Part shown: one piece after another, positions 41,649 through 49,109 of the stretch | Layout: every line of letters starts with the position of its first letter | Position numbering within the stretch: the first letter of the stretch is position 1 | Origin: VXNE01 sp965261535 | GTDB taxonomy: Bacteria > Pseudomonadota > Gammaproteobacteria > Pseudomonadales > Azotimanducaceae | Assembly: GCA_965261535.1 (NCBI GenBank) | Contig: OZ253469.1 | Coordinates: forward strand, 3,844,001 to 3,908,000 | Length of the DNA stretch: 64,000 nt | Direction of reading: 5' to 3' | Made by a program: the position numbers and the translations under genes | Notes under the pieces: model-generated | Databases searched by the model: none | Told to the model about the DNA's origin: nothing | What the model saw: the letters and a program-made list of their open reading frames with translations, nothing else

Positions 41649-42526
41649 CCGGCGCGGTCGAGTGCCGCTATCACGGGCGCGACTTCACGCCGGGGGAGAT
41701 GGCGCTGTTGCGCGCGTTGATCGCCGCCGAGCCGCCGCCGACCCGCCATGCCCTGTCGAAGGAGTTCTGCCGGCGCATCGGCTGGTTCAAGCCCGACGGC
41801 GGGCTCAAGGACATGATGGCCCGGGTCACCATGCTGGCCATGCACAAGGATGGCCTGATCACCCTGCCGCCACCGAAGTGGCGGCAGAACCGGCCCGGGC
41901 CGATCGTCTTCGGGCCGGACACCGAACCGCCGCTGTTCCCGGCGCCGACAACGCTTGACGAGGTGCGCCCGCTCGACCCGCGGCCCGTCGTGCGCGGCAC
42001 CCGCGCGGGCAAGCTGTGGAACGAGTTCGTCGCCCGCCATCACTATCTCGGCCACAAGACCCTGGTCGGCGCCCGGATGCGCTACGCCGTCCACGACCGC
42101 GACGGCGGGCCCATCGCCATGCTCGGCTTCTCCACCGCCGCCTGGAAGCTCGCCCCGCGCGACAACTTCATCGGATGGACGCCGCGACTGCGCGAGAAGA
42201 ACCTCCCGCTGGTGGTCGACAATCCGAGGTTCCTCATCCCGCCCTGGATCGAAATCCCCAACCTCGGCTCGCACCTCCTCGCCATCGTCCGCCGCCGCCT
42301 GCCCGAGGACTGGACCGAGCGTTACAACACAAAGCCGGTGCTGATCGAGACGTTCGTCGAAACACCGCGATACACCGGCGCCGTCTACCGGGCTTCCGGC
42401 TGGGTCCATGTCGGAACCACTCGGGGACGCGGGCGCTATGATCGGCAAAGGCAGTTCGACAAGCCTCGAAAGGACATCTGGCTCCGACCGCTCAGAAAAG
42501 ACTGGAAACGAATCCTCAACCGGTGA
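41645..42526 (+). CDS. DUF4338 (DruA-like) protein carried by the IS
   Basis: This 293-aa protein contains LWNEFVARHHYLGHKTLVGA, MRYAVHDRDGGPIAMLGFST, and YNTKPVLIETFVETPRYTGA, the core of DUF4338. That family includes DruA of the Druantia defence system and is also common as a passenger of IS66-like elements. Start at 41645 overlaps the transposase stop. Whether it helps transposition or host competition is not known. Confidence 0.9.
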   Translation: MTGAVECRYHGRDFTPGEMALLRALIAAEPPPTRHALSKEFCRRIGWFKPDGGLKDMMARVTMLAMHKDGLITLPPPKWRQNRPGPIVFGPDTEPPLFPAPTTLDEVRPLDPRPVVRGTRAGKLWNEFVARHHYLGHKTLVGARMRYAVHDRDGGPIAMLGFSTAAWKLAPRDNFIGWTPRLREKNLPLVVDNPRFLIPPWIEIPNLGSHLLAIVRRRLPEDWTERYNTKPVLIETFVETPRYTGAVYRASGWVHVGTTRGRGRYDRQRQFDKPRKDIWLRPLRKDWKRILNR

Positions 42527-42568
42527 CACCCTACCCGCCGTCACGGGACGACCGAACGCTTACCGAGT

Positions 42569-43762
42569 TAGTTCTTGTCCGAAAACTCTCAACGCATTGA
42601 TTATATTGGAGAAAAGTGCGCAAAGAGTGACTTCGAACCGGCGTTTCGGATATCCTCTGTGTTCGCAACCCAATGAAAACATTGGAAAAGCCAAAACGCC
42701 GGAGGTGCGAATGCGCGAAAAACGCAACGCGCAAACAAGCTTATTCGATCCGCAAGTCGTGGACCACCCCGTCGCCGACGATCTGGAGCGGGCGTCGGCG
42801 TGGCTGGACGCGCAGCCGGAGCTGCTCGACGAGATCGCCGCCGACCTCGGCGCGTGATCGGGGTCGTCGCGCGGCCGCCGCGGCCTGAGCTGCGAGACGG
42901 TGCTGCGCTGCGCGCTGCTCAAGCATCTGCGCCGGGAGACCTGCCGGGGTCTGGAGTTCGCGCTGCGGGACTCGCTTTCGGCGCGGCGCTTCGCGCGGGT
43001 CGAGGCCGGGCGGCTGCCGGGCAAATCGGCGCTGCAGTCGACCATCGGCTCGATCCGCGCCGAGACCTGGGAGCGCATCAACCGCTGCTTGCTGGGCGCG
43101 GCGCGCGACGAGAAGGTCGAGCCGGGGGATCAAGTCCGCGTCGACAGCACGGTGACCCATACGCACATTCTGGAGCCTTCGGACAGCCAGCTGCTGCGCG
43201 ACGGAGTGCGCGTGCTGACGCGGCTGCTGGCGGCGGCGCGCGACGAGCTGGGGGCGGAGGCGGTGCGCTTCCACGATCACCGCCGGGCGGCGAAGCGGGC
43301 GCGGACCTATCGCAAGCTGCTGCGACTGCTGGCGCGGACGGTCGGCTATGTCGAGGCGGCGCTGCCGGCGGTGTCGGCCGCGGGGACCCCCTGGGCGCGG
43401 GCGTGGGCGGAGACCGCCGCCGAATACGGCGATCTGCTCGCCCGCGTGGTCGATCAGACGACGCGGCGGGTGTTCGAGGGCGATGCGCTTCGTTCGGCTG
43501 CTGCCGCGGCCGACCTGACGCCTCCTGTCGCCCGTCGCCGCGGACCGGTTCGGACAACCGGCGGGCGCCCCTTGCCCGTCCGCTTCGAAACGGCAGATCG
43601 TCCGGCGAAACGAGCGCCGGGAAGTTCCCCGGGGGGCGAGATGGGCCGGGATCCATCCGGGATCGGCCATTTTTTGTCGCCCGGCGAGGCGTGTGAGATA
43701 ATGATCGGCCCGCTCCAACCCAGCCTCGATTCAAAGGCTCGTCCATATACGGACAAGAACTA
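42569..43762. mobile_element. Decayed ISNCY (IS1202-like) element
   Basis: Inverted ends TAGTTCTTGTCCG at 42569-42581 and its complement at 43750-43762 frame a broken transposase. The left end is only 5 bases from the right end of the IS66-like element, so the latter probably inserted at or next to this element. Confidence 0.7.
42711..43490 (+). pseudogene. ISNCY-family transposase, frameshifted and truncated
   Basis: MREKRNAQTSLFDPQVVDHP starts the protein behind a GGAGGTG site. A frame change near 42855 is needed to continue VLRCALLKHLRRETCRGLEF, LEFALRDSLSARRFARVE and VRVDSTVTHTHILEPSDS. After RRVFEGDALRS (about 43490) the rest of the catalytic domain is replaced by unrelated sequence. 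Non-functional. Confidence 0.8.
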
Positions 43763-44022
43763 GTTAGCCGCCCACACTATACCGCAGCCCGGTCGTGTCG
43801 TGTGGTGCTCCACGCCCGAATGAGCAGTGATGGGCGCAGTAACAACGAAAATCTAGCTCACACCTAAAGTGTCACGCCTTTGGAAGACCACCCCTCGGTC
43901 GGGATTATCATGATCACTCAGAAGCTTGGAAATGGAGCGCGGACTTCAGATGGCCAAGGAATCGCAAGAACGCGCGAACTTTGCCGTACGCCCTAGAGCG
44001 CAGGGCCTAAGGGTATCTGGAG

Positions 44023-44328
44023 TCAGTTTCGACTACGCTTTACCTGCCCAGGGGGCGGAGAGTCGCCACGCGTCCGTCGAGACGGTGGCGGTACGTACGT
44101 AGCCCCAGTGATATCCGCCTCCCACCTGAATAGCATTTCATGCACCCGCTCTGCCTGTTCGCCGGCGACCTCCGAGCCCTCCGGCGTAGCCGCACCAACT
44201 TGCTCCGCAAGCCACCAACTGCGGCTCATGGCGAATCTGTTCATGTCGACCATCTTGTGCAGGGCGTCCATCAAGTCACCGAGCATGTCCAGCAGTTCAT
44301 CGACATCGGCTGGTCGTGTTCCTCTCAT
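44023..44328 (-). CDS. Small hypothetical protein
   Basis: This 101-aa protein (MRGTRPADVDELLDMLGDLM) is rich in helices in its first 70 residues, with a proline- and arginine-rich tail. The ATG overlaps the stop of the upstream secreted-protein frame (ATGA), so it was cotranslated with it. No family recognised. Confidence 0.5.
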   Translation of the reverse strand: MRGTRPADVDELLDMLGDLMDALHKMVDMNRFAMSRSWWLAEQVGAATPEGSEVAGEQAERVHEMLFRWEADITGATYVPPPSRRTRGDSPPPGQVKRSRN

Positions 44329-45040
44329 GGACAGTTAGTAACCGTGCCGGCCGTAACATCGACACTGAGCGGTTGTGTCCCCGTGTAGTAATAGCCGACG
44401 GGCGGATTGACGAAAATCGCGAGGATCGTTCGGTAGTCGTCGTTCTCGCACGCCCCGCTCGTAATCTGCGTGCCGCCATAGCTCCCCTGGTTCTCGCGCC
44501 ACACCGGATCAAACCCGTCCTTAGGGAACACGCCGAACTGCACGGAGCCGCCGCCCCCCCACCAATCATAGTCCTGTTGTAGGATCAGCAGGAGCGTCCA
44601 CCCCATCGTCGGCCCTTCGCCTTGACCAACTGCATTGTCGGGATCCCCCGAATATTCCAATCGCCCTTGTGCGGGTTTCCTGCTCGATAGTCCCAGCATT
44701 CCACATAGCCAGCCGTTTCGGGCAGCGACGGATCAATGTTTTGCTGCTGCGACGGATCAACGTATTGCTCCTGCGAAGGTACGACCATGACGTCTGCCAT
44801 CCGATACCTGGCCGGGTATGCCCCCGCCGCTTCGAATTGCCTCGCCACATCTAGAAGGTACGCGGCCTTTTGATCCGCAGAGAGCGCGAAGAAGTCGAAT
44901 GAAAGCGGTTCTTCGAAGCTCCCGTTGGCGACATCTGGCGCAGTGCTCACTCCTGGCTCCTCTGCGTAAACGCAGTAGGCTAGGAGGGCCGCAACGCCCA
45001 TGATTACGACTCTCCCTGTTTGAATCCGCATAGCTCTCAT
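44325..45040 (-). pseudogene. Secreted hypothetical protein with frameshift
   Basis: A signal peptide MRAMRIQTGRVVIMGVAALL (cleavage after CVYA) opens the gene at 45040. The mature protein includes FDFFALSADQKAAYLLDVAR, and the frame is lost near 44615. The next frame continues PTMGWTLLLILQQDYDWWGG, a compact C-terminal domain ending in TVTNCP. One indel restores a single 235-aa secreted protein. Function unknown. Confidence 0.6.
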
Positions 45041-45110
45041 TGTCATCTCTCCGATTGACCAATGTGCCGCACTGTATTGTAGCGCCAAACACCGCTGATA
45101 GGTACGCGGC

Positions 45111-47087
45111 GTCTAGCCTGAAGTTCCAGATAACGGTCGAGCCAACCCATTGAGTTAATGGATAATTAAGAAAATTGAGGGGATGCTACTGGGAACGTTC
45201 CAGACGCACGCCGAGCCGCATGAAGACTTCGCGCTGTAGCGCGGTGGGCCGGGTGAGGACTTCGAACGGCACGGCGCCGGACACTTGGGCGACAACCCGG
45301 TTCTTGGTGATCGTCCCCAGATCGCCGAGCAGGGTGCGGAAGCTGTGCACCGGATGTCCGTTCGCGGTGCGTTTGCCGCGGGCTTTTTCCTTGGCGGCGT
45401 CGGAGATCTGCGCCGGCGCCACGATGGATGTGCGCGCCGCCTCGGCGGCGGCCGGGTCGTGGTCGTCGAACAGCAGCGGCTTGAGCCGGGCGCGCATGTG
45501 CCATTCCACGTAATAGGCCAGCATGCACAGCAACACGTGCGCGCGGACCCGGTCGGCGGTTCGGTGGAACACGGGCCGCACCTTCAGGTCCACGGTCTTC
45601 AAGCTTCGGAAGGCGCGCTCGACCGCGCTCAGGCGCTTGTAGGCGCGCACGGCGCCCTCGGCGTCGAGTCGCGTCTCCGCCAAGCTGGTGCGCACGACGT
45701 ACAAGCCGTCCAGCGCCGCTTCGGCGGCGATGGACTCGGGCTTTCGCCGATAGCCGAACGAGTCCTCTTCGATATACAACTCGAAGTGCTTGGCCATCTT
45801 GTATTTGCCGACGACCTTGCCCGCCCGCACGCCGATCTTGTCCGCGCCCTTCAAGCGCCGCTTCTCCCGTCTCGCGGCCGCGACGATGGGATCGAGCAAC
45901 GCCTCGGTGGTCCGGAGCAGCTCTTCCCGCTTGCGCGCCCGCTCCTCCGCCAGCAGCGGATTGCGGCACACCATGAGGCGCTCGCCCGGATAGGCGTCGC
46001 TTCGGATCTCCACCAGGTCGGTCTGGTCGAACAGCGATAGCTGCACCGCGCCCGATTCCACCAGGGACCGCACCGCCGGACCCCGCAACGCGCTGATCCA
46101 GTCCAGACCGGACGGCCTCACGTCCTCGCGGATGCGCGCCTCGGTCAACATCCCGCGGTCGCCCACCAACACCACCCTGGAGAACCCGAACCGATGCCGC
46201 AGCTTGTCGATCTGCGCCCCCACGGTCGCGGGATCCGCCGTGTTGCCGGCGAACACCCGCACCGCCACCGGACGGCCCTCGGCGTCGCACAGCAGCCCGA
46301 ACTCGATCTGCAACTTGCCGCGCTTGCCGTCGCGCGAGTGGCCGCGCCGCCCCAGCGGACAGCGGCGCCCTTCCAGCCACACCGACGTCAGGTCGTAAAG
46401 CACCAGGGCGCCGTCCTTCAGATGCCGCTTGGCCAAGCGCCGCTCGATGGCGTCCCGGCGCTTGAGCAGCCAGTCCATGGCGGCGTAAAGATCGTCCTCG
46501 TCGCAGTCTTCCAGCCCCAACGTCTCGGCGAGCGAGTCGCGCGCGGTCGCCTCGGCCAAGCCCCGGGCGGCCGCCAGTTTCGAGCCGGGGTCCAGGATCC
46601 GGGCGACGATCATCGCAAGCACGCGCCGGCGCTCGGGCGAGTCCGCCCCGGCGATCGTCCGGTCCAGGCGCAGCTTGCGCAGCGTCCCGAGCGCGGCGGC
46701 GACATGGCCGTGGGGTTTGGAACGCACGATGTCGAAGGCGTCGTCGAGGCGGGACACCGCGGCGCCGCCCTTGAGCAGCACGCGCAGGCCCTCGACCAGC
46801 GTCGGGGGCCATTTGGAGAGGTTGGCGAGGGTGCGTTTCCTGACCTTGCCGGCGGCGCGGAAGGACTCGCGCAGGAGCACGGCGGGGGGCGAGTTGCGGT
46901 TGGGGACGCTTTCGATGTACATGGCTACTGAATGCGAAAGTATACGTCGCTATGAAAGCACATATACCGCATAAATTCAACATATTACATGGCTACATAT
47001 TCCCGCTCGACCGGCGCAAGAAATCCCCTTGAATCAGAGATTCAGGGCCAAAATACGCTTGGGTTGGTCTGGAAGTTCAGGTTAGAC
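45111..47087. mobile_element. IS1634-like insertion sequence
   Basis: Terminal inverted repeats at 45111-45130 and 47068-47087 match at 18 of 20 positions (GTCTA(G/A)CCTGAA(G/C)TTCCAGA). One intact transposase fills the element. The flanking bases do not show a clear target duplication. Confidence 0.8.
45186..46922 (-). CDS. IS1634-family transposase
   Basis: This 578-aa DDE transposase of the IS4/IS1634 group has VLYDLTSVWLEGRRC (first Asp, near 180), VVLVGDRGMLTEARI (second Asp, near 260) and the Y-(2)-R-(3)-E-(6)-K type motif in YKRLSAVERAFRSLKTVDLK (about 440-460). Intact, so the element may be mobile. Confidence 0.92.
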   Translation of the reverse strand: MYIESVPNRNSPPAVLLRESFRAAGKVRKRTLANLSKWPPTLVEGLRVLLKGGAAVSRLDDAFDIVRSKPHGHVAAALGTLRKLRLDRTIAGADSPERRRVLAMIVARILDPGSKLAAARGLAEATARDSLAETLGLEDCDEDDLYAAMDWLLKRRDAIERRLAKRHLKDGALVLYDLTSVWLEGRRCPLGRRGHSRDGKRGKLQIEFGLLCDAEGRPVAVRVFAGNTADPATVGAQIDKLRHRFGFSRVVLVGDRGMLTEARIREDVRPSGLDWISALRGPAVRSLVESGAVQLSLFDQTDLVEIRSDAYPGERLMVCRNPLLAEERARKREELLRTTEALLDPIVAAARREKRRLKGADKIGVRAGKVVGKYKMAKHFELYIEEDSFGYRRKPESIAAEAALDGLYVVRTSLAETRLDAEGAVRAYKRLSAVERAFRSLKTVDLKVRPVFHRTADRVRAHVLLCMLAYYVEWHMRARLKPLLFDDHDPAAAEAARTSIVAPAQISDAAKEKARGKRTANGHPVHSFRTLLGDLGTITKNRVVAQVSGAVPFEVLTRPTALQREVFMRLGVRLERSQ

Positions 47088-47172
47088 GGCCTCGGAACCA
47101 CTCGTCTCATGGTGCCCAGGGCGCGGGCATCGGGTGCCGCCTTCCGCAGAAGAATCGTTGAGCGGCCGCGAA

Positions 47173-47797
47173 CTACATTCCCTTGCTGCCACGAACGCCC
47201 ATGATCATGCGCTCGAGCCGCGCTCCATCGACAAGATTCATGGGCATGCGCTTGGCGAATAGTTTGGCCTCCCGGGTGAAGGTCCCGCAGGTCACGACGC
47301 TCCCACTCTTCGCACCCTCGGCGGCCATCACGCCGTATAACTCCCTGACAATCGCGGCGCCGACCTGTCGTGTGCGCCAATATTTGCATTGCACAAGGTG
47401 TAAGCCATGCCGGTCTTCCGCGCGGATATCGAAGCCGCCGTCGGCAACTTCTGACCGGTTTTCCTGCGCCCTGAAACCTCGCAGCCGATAGCATTCGCCG
47501 ATGAGGCTCTCGATAGCCTTCCAGTCCAATCTTCGAATTGACTCCAAGTCGCTCTGGCGATCCAGCAGCCGGCGCTTTTCGCGGGCTTCGAGCACGGAAG
47601 ATGCGGCGATCATCAGCAGCACGAACGCGAAAATTGGTGCCAGGTTAGAGAAGATGGGTGCAAGCGTGTTGCTAGCATAGAATTGTGGCAGTACGACAAA
47701 AAACCCGACATATACAACCGCCGAGAGCGCGACGGGGACGCCCCAATGAACGCACCTCGATCAGAGGTTGGTGCAGAGATTCGTGTCTTCGCCGCAT
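47173..47797 (-). pseudogene. Membrane-linked Mrr-type restriction endonuclease, frameshifted
   Basis: From ATG 47797 (GGAAGA site upstream) the N-terminus MRRRHESLHQPLIEV is followed, after a frame change near 47730, by two membrane helices (LSAVVYVGFFVVL and IFSNLAPIFAFVLLMI). The Mrr_cat domain follows: LDWKAIESLIGECYRLRGFR, VADGGFDIRAEDRHGLHLVQ CKYW and IVRELYGVMAAEGAKSG. The D...QxK nuclease core is intact. One indel breaks the start from the rest. Mrr-type enzymes restrict methylated DNA. Confidence 0.7.
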
Positions 47798-47919
47798 CGC
47801 CATTCTTCCTTCCAAGGTCGTTATCTTAGCTGCCCTCTCGGGACGGCGACACCAAGAATCCGATTGTGTCGAACTCCCGCACCTGCGACAGTGCATGTCG
47901 GGTCGGGCCGGTGCGCGCC

Positions 47920-48864
47920 ATGAACAGGTTGTCCTTCTTATCGAGTCCCGACGGGTGGAAGTACGTGCTGGTGGCGATCGCCTTGGCGGGGGCGCTGTGG
48001 GTGGGTCACCCGGCTTTGGCGCTCCTCGTTGGCGCGACCGTAAGTCTTGCGCTGAGTCCCAACCTGCCGTCGTACATCAATCGCGCCGGGCACCTATGCC
48101 TGAAGGCCGCGATCGTGTCCCTGGGTTTCACCTTGAACGTCCAGGTCCTTTGGCAGACCAGCCGCGACCACTCGGGATTGATCGTCACTTATGTCATTTG
48201 CACCCTGATTGCGGGGCTCGCGATCGGTCGCCTGATGAAGGTGGATGAGGACCAGTCCCGGCTGTTGAGCACCGGGACCGCCATCTGTGGCGGCACCGCG
48301 ATCGTGACGCTCGCGCCGATCATCCGCGCTCGACCGGAGTCGGTGGCAATCTGCATCGGCATCGTCTTCATCCTGAACGCCATCGCGATCCTGCTGTTGC
48401 CTTGGGTCGGTCACTACCTTGAGATGACGCAGGATCAGTTCGGCGTCTGGGTGGCGCTGGCGATCCACGATACGAGTTCCGTCGTGGGAGCTGCCGCGAT
48501 CTTCGGTGACCGCGCGCTGGAAGTCGCGACGACCGTCAAGCTGGTCAGAACGTTGCTGCTCATCCCGGTCGCTCTCATGGCCGGAGTTCTGTTGCGGCAA
48601 AGCGAAGCCAAGCTGCGGATACCGGGGTTCCTTGCACTGTTCGTGGCCGCATCCCTGGCCGGAAGTTTGCTGCAGCCGCCAATCGAAATCATTGCGCAGA
48701 CCAAGGCGATGAGTCATTTCCTGCTCATCGTTGCGCTCTTTTGCATCGGCATGGAAATCCGGCGGTCGACGATCGCAGCACTGAATGGCCGGGCCGTTTG
48801 GCTGAGTGTCTCGCTGTGGCTGATCCTGTTGCCGGTGACGCTGGCCGCCGCGCTGTTCCGATAG
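47920..48864 (+). CDS. YeiH-family (UPF0324) putative sulfate/anion exporter
   Basis: This 314-aa protein has about ten hydrophobic helices with the family signatures SLGFTLNVQVLW, STGTAICGGTAIVTLAPIIR and IHDTSSVVGAAAIFG. YeiH-like proteins are proposed exporters of sulfate or of products of sulfonate breakdown. The ATG at 47920 is chosen because the longer frame has no membrane-like start. Confidence 0.88.
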   Translation: MNRLSFLSSPDGWKYVLVAIALAGALWVGHPALALLVGATVSLALSPNLPSYINRAGHLCLKAAIVSLGFTLNVQVLWQTSRDHSGLIVTYVICTLIAGLAIGRLMKVDEDQSRLLSTGTAICGGTAIVTLAPIIRARPESVAICIGIVFILNAIAILLLPWVGHYLEMTQDQFGVWVALAIHDTSSVVGAAAIFGDRALEVATTVKLVRTLLLIPVALMAGVLLRQSEAKLRIPGFLALFVAASLAGSLLQPPIEIIAQTKAMSHFLLIVALFCIGMEIRRSTIAALNGRAVWLSVSLWLILLPVTLAAALFR

Positions 48865-48876
48865 AATATTCATAGT

Positions 48877-49014
48877 GTGAAGCGTTATTTCATCCGTACC
48901 CGCGACTTCGGTAATGTCGTGCACATGATCATCCGCTCCGTACAATTGGACTGGCAAAGCGTTCTGAGCCTCGCTCTGGTAGCGGGCTTTTTCGTTTTGG
49001 CGTTGATTCCCTGA
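48877..49014 (+). CDS. Possible small membrane protein
   Basis: A 45-codon GTG frame (KRYFIRTRDFGNVVHMIIRS) ends with one hydrophobic helix SVLSLALVAGFFVLALIP. It starts 12 bases after the YeiH gene and could be cotranscribed. No homology known to me. Confidence 0.3.
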   Translation: MKRYFIRTRDFGNVVHMIIRSVQLDWQSVLSLALVAGFFVLALIP

Positions 49015-49109
49015 CCTGATCGTTCGCGTCGCTCGCACGCGATGAACCCGAGCGCGGGCACGCCCGGCGCTCGCGGCAACTTCCCCGAATAGGCAGACCT
49101 GTACCGGAT

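Larger units (their letters stand above)
39704..42563. mobile_element. IS66-like insertion sequence with DUF4338 passenger
   Basis: Perfect 25-bp terminal inverted repeats lie at 39704-39728 and 42539-42563, starting GTAAGCGTTCGG. The 2860-bp element contains a transposase and, overlapping it, a DUF4338 gene. The flanking 8 bases differ on the two sides, so no target duplication is visible. The usual small IS66 accessory ORFs (TnpA, TnpB) are absent. Confidence 0.92.

Noticed and set aside
39779..42526. A 915-codon plus-strand frame covering both IS genes
   Set aside because: Its first two thirds is an Arg/Ala/Gly-rich shadow of the transposase frame; only its end is the DUF4338 protein, which has its own coupled start at 41645.
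39696..42571. Target-site duplication for the IS66-like element
   Set aside because: The 8 bases on each side do not match.
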